Assembly (NCBI GenBank): GCA_014084085.1
Contig: NPFB01000030.1
Location: 187,371-250,503 of the forward strand
Direction of reading: 5' to 3'
Source of the DNA: Hondaea fermentalgiana
Lineage: Eukaryota; Sar; Bigyra; Thraustochytrida; Thraustochytriidae
DNA: 63,133 bases
A program made the translations under genes and the position numbers. A model generated the notes under the pieces. The model was not told where the DNA came from and made no database searches. It saw nothing but the letters and a program-made list of their open reading frames with translations. Numbering within the stretch: position 1 is the first letter of the stretch; each line of letters starts with the position of its first letter. Below, piece after piece: positions 39,444-52,500 of this stretch.

Positions 39444-40500
39444 ATGGCATTCGAAAGCTATTCCACGCGGTGCGCTCAAGAACGCGATCTGAGTGCTCTT
39501 GAACGGCTCGAGAGTTTTGTAAAGCCGAGCTTTCGCGTAAGTGTCAAGGAGCTCAAGCATCGCGTCGCATCGCCCAACGGTACCTCTGGTGCGCTCATCC
39601 TGGAAATTCCCAATCATCATTCCGCCGCCCGAGCCTCCTCTGCGTCACTCTCGTCCGACGACTCGACATCGGCATCGTCGGCGCCAGAGTCGAGATCTTC
39701 GCAATCTGAAGACAACGACCAGCTGTCTGCAGGCAGACCTTACGCCAGTGCTGACAATACGCTTATTGTAGGCGTTTTGTACTTTGTTCGTGCGAACAAG
39801 CGCAAGACCCAGCAATTGCGGTACAAGTCTGTGTTTGACCAAGCTGACCCGGAAGGCGACACTGTCTTTTGGGTACATCTCGTGCTCGACCCGCAAGCAC
39901 GAGACCTACTCGACTACTTTCATGCGGCTGCACGCACGTACTGCTTTGACACTCTTGGGGTTAACAATGTTCGTGCTCTTACTCATTGCAGCGATGTGAG
40001 TGAAGGGGCAATTTCCAGTTTGTGGGATCTCGAAGACTACGTTACGACAGCCAAGCGCACGGATCGTAACCTGTTCTTGCACTCGAGCCACGGCGCAACC
40101 TTCGTTGGCCTTATTTCGGGCTACAATATGCGCGACACAGTGAATGCAGGGTATGCCGTGATTATGCAGTACGATCGGGAGCCCGACACCAAGAATGCCG
40201 CGTTTGACGTCATGCGCAAGGACGCTACGATCGCTCGCGTGTCAGTTTCTGTGCTTCGCGACCTCGTATGCGGTGCGATCGGTCTCTCCGACGAGGCCGG
40301 TCACAGGTCCTTTGATGCAGATCGCCCATGGTTTGAGCTAGGACTCGATTCTGTCTCGCTCATGGATTTGCACGGAAATCTCGAAACTGCGTTGAACAAG
40401 GAGCTCGATGTATCCTTTCTGTTTGCGATTAACACCTTTTCTAAGCTTGTGCGTGCCGTAGGCGACACAGACGAGGGCAAGGGCGATGAGGCAAGCCAGC
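39444..40500 (+). other. PKS loading module: GNAT-like domain and ACP1
   Basis: Residues about 1-260 match the GNAT-like domains that start some bacterial assembly lines such as CurA: VGVLYF, DPEGDTVFWVHLVLD, then LHSSHGATFVGLISGY with DTVNAG (H213, H216), the histidine-rich signature of the family. A Ser-rich insert (about 58-90) interrupts the N-terminal half. In CurA-type systems this domain has been linked to acyl loading with decarboxylation of malonyl-CoA, giving an acetyl starter. ACP1 follows at about residues 265-345 with S303 in GLDS. Confidence 0.75.
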
Positions 40501-43500
40501 ATGCAGCGAACCGTACTCCAATGCCAGAGGCTAGAGGTGCAGTATCCACTGGTCTCTCCGTGCTTGGTCTCGGACTTCGCTTTCCTAACCATCGCGGTGC
40601 TGACACGGATCTAGAAACTCTCGAAGCCTTTCACGCAGCTCTTCACGAGGACGACGGGGACAACGCTTCCTACAAACGCCTCGTGCAGCGTGCGCGTTTT
40701 GCGGACCAATTTCTGGAAAAGGGCATCAGTGCAGAACAAGCGCGCTGCATTCCCTTTGCGCAACGACTTGCCTTAGAGACTGCCTTCTCTGCGCTAGCAG
40801 ATGGACCGCCTGGGCTTCTCGAGGCCGCCAATCGCCGCGTCGGAGTCTTTGTAGGCGCATGGGACGGAGGCTGTCGTGAGGAAATGCAAAAGACAAGTGA
40901 AGATGAAGCGGCTTCTGCACACGCTGCTGCGGGATTCTCAACATCAATCATTGCCAATCGCATCTCGTACATGCTTGACCTGTCTGGTCCAAGCGTTGTA
41001 GTGGATACAGCCTGCTCTAGTTCGCTAGTCGCGCTAGATTATGCATGCAAGTCCATTGCAGCGGGAACTTGTGAGGTTGCTCTCGTGATCGGCGTCAATG
41101 TTGTTGACGAGACAAATTCGGACTCTCGCACCGCCCTGCTCCGCCAAGGCGGGTTTCTCTCATCTTCATCGGCATGCTTTGCCTTTGATGACCGCGCCGA
41201 CGGATATGCGAGAAGTGAAGGCGCTGGGGCACTTCTCCTTGCACGCGCGGGTCTTCTCCCTGGCGCGCAAGATTATGCACGTGCCAAGGTCGCTGCGGTC
41301 AGTGTGAACCAGGATGGACGTACCGTCAATCTCCATGCACCAAACCCTGAAGCACAAACAACGCTCATTCAAGAAGCGTGCCGCATGGCTGGCGTTGAGC
41401 CTCATCAAGTGTCTTTTGTACAGACGCATGGCACGGGAACGCGCCTGGGTGATCCCATCGAGGCAGCTGGTCTTCACGCAGCGCTGCGATCTTCCTCTTT
41501 CCCGAATGATTCACACAACGTCCAATCACCATCGCTGGCGGCGCCGGAACCTTTGTTTCTGACGTCCATTAAGTCCCAATTTGGACACCTCGAAGGAGCA
41601 GCCGGGATGATCGGTCTCATTGCCACTATACTCGCGCTGCAGACCCGGGAACTCCCTGCCAATCGTCGTCTGCAAAAACTCAATCCAGCCGTTGACTTTG
41701 ATGCCTGGAATCTGGCTCCTGTGGGCTCAGTGGGTCCGGTGAAGCTACCTGCGGAAGCGCAAAGCCTTGTGGCCGGCGTTTCTTCGTTCGGATTCGGTGG
41801 GACAAATGCTCACGCTCTTTTACAGTCGGTCGGACCTCTTCGCGCACGTGAGGAATTTGCATCTCGGGGACCCATTCCTTGGTCTGAGAATTTTCACACA
41901 ATTCCTTTTGCGCCATTGCTTTCGGAGCCGATCGATCTTGGGGATAAGAGCGATTTGGAAAGTCTTGTGGATCATCGTCTAGGGTCTCTTGAAGTAGTTC
42001 CGGGTGCTTTTTGGGCGATCATCGCGTCTGAAATGAATCCTGGCGCCCAACTTCTTGCCCTTGGCTTTGTTTCGCTCACGCAACTTCCGGTGGACGACGA
42101 TTGGTCCATTTCACTGCGCCGTGGTTCCAAAAAGATGGCGATTGTCAACAACGCTGGTTATAGCGTCTGCGAGGCCACTGCACAGTACAATCTTTCCCCC
42201 TTGCAGGCGCTTGGCAGCTTGGCGGATACCATGGCAGCCTGCTCGTGTGCCCTGGACCTCTCTTCATTCTACACCCGATTGGGAAATCGGTATGGTCCAC
42301 GGTTCCAAGCGCTTCGTGAGGCACGCGTAAGTGACGATGGAGTCATTCTCGCCGATCTCTGTGTTGACAGACACTACTCATGTTCCGCGAGGGTCTCGCG
42401 TTCCATTCTACTCGATGCTGCGGCACATGCGTGCTTTCTTGCCTTTCAGAATCAAAGCGAAATCGAAGAACCTCATTACGCTAACGGATTCGAGGCACTT
42501 TGGTGCGATCAGCAATGGCTGCAGAGCAGTCCGGAATCCACAACATGGCGGTGCGTTGTCTATCGTCGAGATTCTTTGCGCTTCGATTGGGACATCTTCT
42601 CTCCAACGGGAAAGCTTGTCGTTTCCGCGAGAGGATTTACTTTAGGGAAGACGCGTGTAACCCGCTCCTCATCAGTCCCTCTGCAACGCCAGCACGTGGT
42701 TGTGTGCCGTTCTGTCTGGCAATTCCTAAGCACCGATGAACTCGCTTCGCAGCGTCGCGTAGAGCCGGATGTTGTCATTAGCGAACCGTGCTGCGAATCG
42801 CTTCATAAGCGCATTCAAGGACTTCTCGAGTCGACAAATCGACCACGCGTGTGTGTTCGTATCCAAGACTCTGCACAAGAGGGCTACATTCGCTCGCTGC
42901 GGCGTGAAGAGCCAGCATGGCCACTTCATATGTATTGCGGCCCCGATCACGAGGACGTTGTCGTTCTCGAGGATGAGCCAGAGGTTCTCGTATCTGGGCC
43001 AGATCAACTTGCTGTGCGTCGGCTGATTCCTCTAGAGGATACCCGTGAGAGCACGATCACGAGTCCTTCGCCTGTCGTCTGCCCTGTTGAAAATGGAACC
43101 TATCTGATTTCCGGCGGAGCAGGTGCCATTGGGTTGAGGATGGCTCGTGAATTACTTGCACGTGGTGCTGGCAAAGTTCTTTTGTTGGGTCGCTCGAAGA
43201 TGCCGAGCGGTCAATCAGCTGCATCTCTTCAGGGCTCTGTGTACCTGCAGTGTGACATTAGCGATGAGGCAAGTGTCCGCAGGGTTGTTGGGCCCTATGC
43301 GAACGAAATCCGGGGCGTCATCCACTGTGCAGGCGTTCTTCGCGATGGGATGATTGGAAAACTTTCCCATTTTAGCGAGGTCTTCGCCGGCAAAGTTGTT
43401 GGCGCAGAGTCGCTCATGAAAGTCATTGACCCGCTTCGTGATACGCTTGACTTTTTCATACTTTGTTCTTCGGTCACTTCGTGCCTAGGAAGCGCGGGTC

Positions 43501-46500
43501 AAGCCAATTATGCTGCTGCAAATTCCGTCCTTGACGCACTTGCAGAGGCTGCAGCGTCAGAAAAGGTCGTTAGTATTCAGTGGGGGCCATGGCACGGCCC
43601 ACAAAGCATGGCAGCTGCATCTGCGACGAGGTGGGAACGTCTAGGACTGCCTCCCATGGATCCAGATGTCGCCACTGATGCGTTATTCTCTCTTAAGCGT
43701 GGTTGCGGTCCTGTAGTCTGTATTGCAGGCATGGATCCTCATGCCCCAGGAGCAGCAAGTTCGTGGGCTCGCGAACCCATGGTGCGGGAGCTCTTTCACC
43801 ATGCGAACACAATGCCATCTTCAGAATCCAGGACAACGTCTGATGACGCGCGGGTGCTGGTTCGCCGCATTTCCTCCACTTTCATTGACGATTGTGACGT
43901 TGGCGAGAACGAGATGACACCATGGCGTGATGCTGGTATGGACTCACTCGCAATGGTAGAATTTCGCAATATGCTGCGCATGGCAATTCCAGAGCACATT
44001 ACGTTGCGAGACACTGTGCTCTTTGACTATCCAACCCCTCGTGCGCTTATTGACTATTTGTCAGAGGCTATGGATGGTTCTCGTGTGCCTAGTCAGGGCC
44101 AAAATCTCGAAATGGTAGTCTCTGCTGCTTCGAGTGGTGCCTTGGCTGTCACCGGAGTTGCTTGCCGACTTCCGGGGGGAGTCGACTCCCCTGCAGCATT
44201 TTGGGATCTTTTGCAGAGTGGACGTGACACCATGACCGATATTCCTCTGGGCCGGTTCGACTGGGAAAAGTCTTCAGATCGTCTCTATGCTCGAAAAGCT
44301 GCCTTTGTGGACAACGTGGACCGCTTTGACGCCAACAAATTTAAGATCGCGCCCGTTGAAGCACAGCAAATGGACCCGCAACAGAGACTTGCACTTGAAG
44401 TTGCCTCCGAGGCACTCGAAGACGCTCAGTTGGATGCGGACGCTCGAGTTGGGGTCTTTGTTGGCGTCATGACCAACGATTGGGCTCGGCTCATGGACCC
44501 AGCCAAGCCTACGGCATATTCTGCGTCAGGTCAGATTCCTTGCGTTCTCGCCAACCGAATCTCCTATGTTCTCGGCCTTCAAGGTCCGTCCATGGCAATC
44601 GACACTGCATGCAGTTCTTCCCTTGTGGCGCTGGACGTCGCAGCTGCATCGTTGAGTCGCGGAGACTGTGACGCAGCAATCGTGCTTGGTGTGAACCTTA
44701 TTCTCGACGACGGTGTTCACGCTGAGGAATGCGCGGCCCGAATGCTTTCAGCCTCGGGGCGCTGTGCAACTTTTTCTGAAGATGCAGACGGCTACGCTCG
44801 CGGTGAGGGCTGTGTAGCATTCGTTCTCGAGCCAGAAGACACTGCAGAGAGAGCTGGCAAGGCAACATGGGGCAGTGTTCTCTCCACCGCAGTCAATCAG
44901 GATGGACGAAGCGCCAACTTGACATCTCCGAATGGTCGAGCACAAGTTGACGTGATCCGCCGAGCACTTGCTCGAGCAAAGCTTGTCGCAAACGATATCA
45001 GCTACGTTGAAACGCATGGCACTGGCACTCCGCTAGGGGACCCCATCGAAATTGGAGCCTTGAGCGACGCTCTCGACAGTCATGCAGGACAGGTTTGTCT
45101 GGGTGCTCTCAAAACCGTCATTGGTCACGGAGAGGCTGTTGCTGGCGCCTCGGGTGTGCTCAAGGCGTTGCTTTGCATTGAGCACAGCGAGGTTCCAGCC
45201 AATTTGCATCAGTCAAAGATGAATTCCAAGGTCGCAGAGGTCGCTGCGCCTTGGATGCGATTTCCTCAAAAACGACCATTTGAGTTGCCCGAACAAGCCA
45301 TTGCAGGCATCTCGGCATTCGGATTTGGCGGGACAAACGCCCATGCCATCGTGACAGGGCCACAGGGTCGCGCGCGCACGTCCTCTGAAAGTACGCGAAG
45401 AATGAAGAATCAGACCGCCCCGCGTATGCCATGGAAAGAAGATGAGCTCGTCTACAGAATCTCATGGAGTGCCAGCTCTTCTTTTCCTTCCTCTGACAAC
45501 ACCGCCGAATTGACACCAATCCATCAGGTGCAAACTTTTGAGGATGTCCTCGACGTGGTTCGAAACAAGCCAGCGCATGAAAGACTCAAGGTGACCTTTG
45601 TGACCCACGACTCTGCAACGTGTGCCTTTATTCGCTCGCTGCGGCTCGCTCGTCCTTCATGGCAGCTTCGTCTTGTTGAATCGCCTCGTGCATCGCTGGA
45701 TGGAGTCACCCTCGACAGGGACGCTCTCGAGCAACGCGTAGATGATCGTGGTCACGTGAGCATTCCGGTTCTTCAGCGAGCTCCACACTTTGTGCCATAC
45801 AGTCTCGGTGGCCTTCAGCATCTTGGTCCTGTACTTATTACAGGAGCATCAGGAGGCATCGGTCGCGCGCTCATTGACTCGCTCCTCGACGCGGGGCTTT
45901 CCCAGATTTACGCTCTCTCGCGAAGCGGCAAGGCCTCGAATGATCCGCGTGTGGAAGCGATTCAGTGCGATGTTTGTGATGCCGCATCAGTGGAGCGCGC
46001 CGCAGAATACATTGGGCCAAGCCAGGTCTCTTTCATCTTGCACGCAGCGGGCATTCTCGAAGAAAAGAGCGTTCTCGAGCTAAATTCCGACACTGTGAAA
46101 GCTCACAATTCGGCAAAAGTTCATGGGACGCGTAATCTTGCTTCGAGCTTTCCGAGTGCTTCACTGATTGCGTTTTCGTCAACATCTTCGGTCTTTGGTA
46201 TGCGTGACGCTCCTGCATACGCGATGGCAAACGCTTCTATGGAAGAAGAAATTACTCGTCTGCGCGCAGATGGTGTGCGCGCAGCAAGTTTACTTTGGGA
46301 TCTATGGGCAGAGACTGGCATGGCGCACGCGCGCTCGATGGGTAGTACTAAACGTGGCTTGAGTACCCGCCGGGCTTGCCAGATTCTTGTCGGTGTACTT
46401 CAGAATTGGAATGAAACAAACGACCCTAATGGGCTCATCATTCTCGCAGCGGATCTTGCTCGTTTGCGCCAAAGCTTGGCCAATCCAGCGCTCTTGGACG

Positions 46501-49500
46501 CACTCGCACCATCTGCAAACCTAGCGGCTTCGGCGCCTGAGCGAAGTGAGTCTGGCGATCGTTTCGCACCTCATCTGGGTCCTTCTCGACCGCCTCTTTC
46601 GCAGAGTCTGCGTCAAGCCTCCACTGCTGAACGCAAAGCTATCCTGGAAGACTGGCTAATCGTCAATGCTCGGGAGCGCTATACGGACACGAGTGCTACT
46701 CTTACGCCCCAAACCTCCTGGCAGCAGGTCGGTTTCGACTCTCTGTCCATGACCGAATTTACTGCCGCTTTGAATGATGCCATTGGGTTCCGCAACTCGC
46801 CGGATGAGCTCTCGGACACTGTCATGTTCGATTATCCTAACGCGCATGAACTTGCGAGCCACGTAGCCCAGGTGTGGGAATTGGAGTCGCGAAGCTTCGT
46901 CAGCGAAGGCAATTCCGCTTCGATAGTTGCAGACCAAGCGCCTGAAGCAGCTGTTGTGAGCATGGCTCTTCGTTTCCCTGGATCGCGCCTGAACGCAAGT
47001 CCTGAGGGATTTTGGGACTTTTTGTGCAGCGGAGGCGACGCGATGCAGGACATTCCTCCAGAACGCATCCCAACTTTGGCTCGCGACGATGTTGACAAGG
47101 AGGACGGGAAACGATTCTCTGGCGTATACGTCCGCAGGGGCGCCTTCTTGCACCCAGATCTCTTTGATGCCGACATCCGTGGAGCCTTTCCTTTCTCAGA
47201 TGCAGAAAGCCTAGCCATGGACCCTCATCAACGTCTTGGCCTTCAAGTCGCAGGCGAGGCGCTCGAGTCTGCCAAAGTTGCTGGCGCCAACATGACTTGC
47301 GTTGGAGTCTTTGTTGGAGCGCAAAATACAGAGTACACGCTGTCCCAGGCTGATCGAGTGGGAACCTTTACTGCGACAAGCACAGCTCTTTCCATCATCG
47401 CCAATCGCATTTCCTACGCCTTTGACCTGTCTGGCCCCTCTATGACAATCGACACGGCATGTTCTTCATCGCTCGTCGCTCTGGACGCCGCGCTAAAGGC
47501 TCTTCACGCAGGTGATTGCACGAGCGCGCTCGTTTTGGCCGTCGATCTGATGCTTTCGCCCCACCGCTTTGAGACTACCTGCGCGGCGCGCATGCTTTCG
47601 CCAAACGGTCGTTGCGCGACCTTTTCGGATGCGGCCGACGGATATGCTCGCGGTGAAGGCTGCGCTGCTTTGGTTGTGACACTTGACCAGTCAAGTGAAC
47701 TTCCAGCTTGGGGCATTGTTCACGGCATCGCGCTCAATCAGGACGGCAAGAGTGCAAATTTGACATCTCCGCGTGGGCCCGCCCAAATCGCCTGCATCGA
47801 GTCTGCCTTGCAGCGTGCAGGTGTTGTGGATCGCGATCAAGTCGTCTTTATCGAAGCACATGGCACGGGGACCAAATTAGGCGATCCTCAAGAGCTCGAG
47901 GCTCTGTCGACCGTCTTTAAAGACCGACGCAAGCCCTTGCATGTTGGTGCCGTCAAGTCATCGATTGGGCATCTCGAGGCCGCCGCTGGTCTTGCGGGTG
48001 TAATCAAGGCACTCTTAAGCCTCAAACACGGCGTGCTGCCTCCGAATTTGCACTGTGATCAGCTCAATCCCCGTATTGCAAAGCTTCAGACGCGCTGTCC
48101 TCTGCGCTTTCCTCAAGGCCAGATGATCAAATTGGAACCTGCAGCGCACCGCCTTGCTGGTGTCTCTTCGTTTGGATTTGGTGGCACGAATGCTCACGTG
48201 ATTCTTGGATCCGTACCGGATGCACGTGCCGACCGCGCAGCTCGTTGCTTTCGGCCAAACCTCTTTATCGCACCTGCGATCGAACTTCGTCCGGTAACCG
48301 GTGTTCCAGGCAAGTGGAAGGAATTATTGCTGCCTAGGACCGCAAATCTCATCCGAAACCACCGCGTCGGCTCACTTCCAGTGCTCCCTGCGACATCGTA
48401 CATGGAGCTCGTGCACCCACTCTTTGAAGGGGCCGCCCTGGAGTTTTCGGATCTTGATTTGCGTAGTATGTACTTTCTCGAGATGGCGAGGCGCAGGGAA
48501 GCAAAAGCAGACGCCTCTTTGGAGTTTGATCTCGAGCTAGATGAAGTCACCAGCACTGTGTCGATTTCCTCGGCCCGCGACGGACGCCTTCGAGCGACGA
48601 TGAAAGTAAGAAAGTTGGAGAACGCGCCTCCACGAGTTGATCTCGCCATGCTTCGTGAAAAGTGCAGGCGCGAACTCCCAAGTGGCGACGCATTGTACGA
48701 AACAATTGGAAACCAATACCAAGGGCCATTCCGCGCCGTGTCTGCCGCATGGTCTAGCAAGGATGGTGACTTGCTGCTTGGTCGAGTGTCAATGGACCAG
48801 TTCGTTTCAGCGGAAACCCTTGCTTCTGCCTGGCTAGACGCGGCATCGCACGTAGCGCTAGCCGCAATGGACTTGGAGCATCGCAAAAAACCAGTCTATG
48901 CAGAGAGTGTAAAGGGCTACATGCTTGCGGCAGCGAACATGAAGCGCCAAGCCGCTGCCGATCCCTTTGTTTGGTCGTGTCTTACAAAAACGTCAGACAA
49001 TACTTTCGACATGGAGATCTGCAGAGACTCCGGCGAGGTTCTCGCTCAAGTTCGTCAGTTCAGCTTCGGGTTCTTCTCTGCGACGTCATCCGAGATCTCG
49101 AAACCGTTGCAAGATTCGACTCGATTGTGGAGAGATGAGTGGGTCGAGCTTAACCTTGGAAGGGACGACTCGCAACTCGCTGTTGAGGTCATCGATCTTC
49201 CTACCGTAGAAAGCTTACTCCCAGAGTTGGCCCATCGCTTGCGCATGGGTCCATCCAATTCTTATGTAGTGCTGGCGCACACAGCCATGCACTGTGGGCT
49301 CATCGCATGCACGCGGCGCGAGTACACGAGTGCAACGCTTGTCACCGTAGAGGGCGGCAGATTACCTAATGGCGTTCATGCTGCTCAGCTCGTCTCTGTG
49401 GCACACAAAACTGGGATGACCTCGTTTCGCGTCAGCTCTACGGATGCAAGCATATATGGTCGAAGAAGAGTTGCCATGGAAGCTGCGAGCCCACAAGACG

Positions 49501-52500
49501 CGCTTTTGCGCGTGAAGCGTGGCGCGACGTATCTCGTGACCGGTGGCGGCGGAGCTCTTGGACTGCAGGTCGGGAGGGAAATTGCATTGCGTGGTGGCAC
49601 CGCTGTCCTCTTGGGGCGCTCTGCACATTTAGCACCTGGTGTGGAGCTCCCTGCAGGCTGCCGCTATGTATGTTGTGATATTACGGACTCAAGTGCTGTC
49701 TCCCGAGTTCTCAGCAAGTCGGAAAATCTTCGTGGAATTGTGCATTGCGCAGGCGTCTTGCGCGACGGGACGCTCCAATCCGCCCAGCCGAATGACTTTG
49801 AAGAAGTTGGCGCCCCCAAGCTGCAAGGAGCCCAGGCGCTCTTGGACAATGTGGATAGACGACAGCTTGATTTTGTGGTGCTCTTTTCCTCGATCGCGGC
49901 TACAATCGGGTCCGCAGGTCAAGGGGTGTACGGTGCAATCAACGCGTCCCTGGACGCGATTGCTGAACGCGAGCACGCCAATGGCACACCTATCGTGAGC
50001 ATTCGCTGGGGCCCTTGGTCAGGCGCTGGAATGGCAGCAACGCTACAAGCAAAGTGGAAAAGGATGCGTCTACAAGCTTTGACGCCTCAAGATGCCCTTG
50101 ACGAAATGTTTCGGCTGCCCCGTACCCATGCGGTCGTGACAATTTGCGAATTTGATGATGCAAACGAACAGTCTCTTTCACCGCCAGGCACTGCAAAATT
50201 GCATGCGCGATCCGGATGGTCTCGAAGCAGCTTGTGTGAGCTCATTCTGGACATTGCACAAGAAGTCAGCCCTGATCATACTCGAGTTGGCATGGAGGAT
50301 CCGTGGCGGGACGCCGGACTCGACTCGCTCGCCATGGTTGAGTTTCGCAATCTGCTTCAGGATCGCATTGGCACCGAGACGGCGCAACTTGAAGATACGC
50401 TTTTACTTGACTATCCAAACGCTGATGTACTGGTTGACTGGCTCGTGTCTCAGCTTCCATCCAGCCCCGAAGGACCTGTCGGAAACGAAACTTCGGTGAT
50501 GAGCATTGTCACCAGCGACGTCAACACGGGGCCAAGATCTCTCGTCGGAGATGAAGAACACATGAAAAGACAGTCTTGCACCACCACCACCACTACCACC
50601 AAGAGCAACGACAACAAAAACAACAGCATTGACGAATTCCGGAAGCAGGCAGAATTCGCTAGTCCAAATGAGGCTGTGGGGTACATGCCAAGGGCTAAAG
50701 TAGTTGTGACCGGCGTTGCGTGCAGGCTTCCAGGAGGTGCAAACTCTCCAGATCGCTTTTGGGAGCTTCTTTGCTCGGGTCGCGATGCCATGCGACCTGT
50801 TCCCCTCTCGCGATTCGACATGAGCGCTCATTTTGACCCTGATCCATCGGTTCCTGGCAAATCTTATGTGGACCGAGGCGCTTTCATTGACAATGTTGAT
50901 GCTTTTGACAACAATAAATTCGGTATCTCTGATCTCGAAGCAGCACGCATGGATCCTCAGCAGCGGATTGCTGTGGAATGCGCCTATGAAGCTCTCGTGA
51001 GCGCTGGCGTGGTCGAGGAGCCAACCAAGTCCGGCGCTAAAGTGTCTCCATCAGCGGTGAAACAAGCCAAAGTCGGCGTCTTCGTTGGAATGATGACAAA
51101 CGATTGGGCCTCAATGGATCATGGTACGCCCTCCGCCTTCACTGCTACGGGTCATTCCCCCGCAGTAGCGTCGAACAGGATCTCATACATCTTTGGCCTC
51201 ACTGGTCCTAGCATGACCATTGACACTGCATGCAGCTCCTCTCTGGTAGCGCTTGATGCAGCGCGCAGAAGCTTGGAAAGCGGGGACTGCGAAGCAGCTC
51301 TCGTTGTTGGTGTCAACCTGATACTTTCGCCCCAGCTATATGTGGAAGAGTGCGCAGCGCGTATGCTTTCTTCGCGGGGCCGCTGCGCAACCTTTTCGGA
51401 AGATGCTGACGGATATGCGCGCGGTGAAGGCTGCGTTGCCATCGTTTTGCAGCGAAGCGATGATCCAAGCCGTTTATCAGCGCTTGGTGAAGTTCTCAGT
51501 ACTGCAGTCAATCAAGATGGACGCAGTGCAAACATTACCTCGCCCAATGGACGAGCGCAGGAAGAGGTCATTGGCCTCGCGATCGAGCGAGCCGGAATTC
51601 GTCCCGAAAGTGTTGCCTACGTTGAAACTCATGGCACTGGGACTGCTCTTGGGGATCCGCTCGAAGTAAGCGCGCTCTCGCGCATTTTCCGGGACAGGGA
51701 GAGTCCACTCGTACTTGGGGCGGCCAAGGCCTCCGTGGGACACACCGAGGGAGCCTCCGGGCTCACGGGTCTCTTGAAGGCACTTCTCTGTGTGCATCAT
51801 GGTGTGGTACCAGGAAATGCAAGCCTCGAAGATGGCCCCAACGCAAAACTTAATCCCAAAGTGCAACAAGTTGCACTGTCGCAGATGCGATTTCCTGGGC
51901 GCGGGGCCAGTGTTACGCTTCCAGTGGACGCGGTGGCGGGCATCTCAAGTTTTGGTTTCGGCGGGACGAACGCTCACGTTATAGTACGAGCTCCGACTGC
52001 ACATGAAGGACATTTTGATATGAGTCGGGGCAGAGAAGATATTAGCTGGGCGCCAACGCACTTTAGAAGTCCTCTCGCCAGGAAGGACACTCTCGTGACT
52101 GGTCACCATAGTCTCATGAGGGATGGAAACGACCGTGACTTTCGAAAAAACCGTGCGCCACGTGAATTTGGACTCTCGGTCAAGGCTACAGCCCATGAGG
52201 TGCTTGATCTCTTTCTCTGGGAGATGGCCGCTGCACAGCCGCGCGGGCAAGACGATCAAGAATTTTGGAGCATCCAGTTCGAGGATTTGCATCAATGCTC
52301 GATGGGCCGTCTCTCTGTCGACGCAAAGCACCGTCGGATCATCAGCAAGGATGAGACGCCAGGAGACCAAGTCATTTGCAGCGCCGCAGAGCCCTGTGGC
52401 AGCGGGTCGCATACATGGCTTGATAAAAGTAACGCAGAAGACGTTTGGGAGCAGCAATCAGTCACATGGTTTCGCGAGCAGACGTCCTCGCTTGGATGGC

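Noticed and set aside
52080..52120. GHHSLM string after KS4 as a possible acyltransferase GHSxG active site
   Set aside because: The spacing is wrong, no other AT motif (such as the GQG, YASH or HAFH blocks) follows, and the surrounding segment fits a degenerate DH better.
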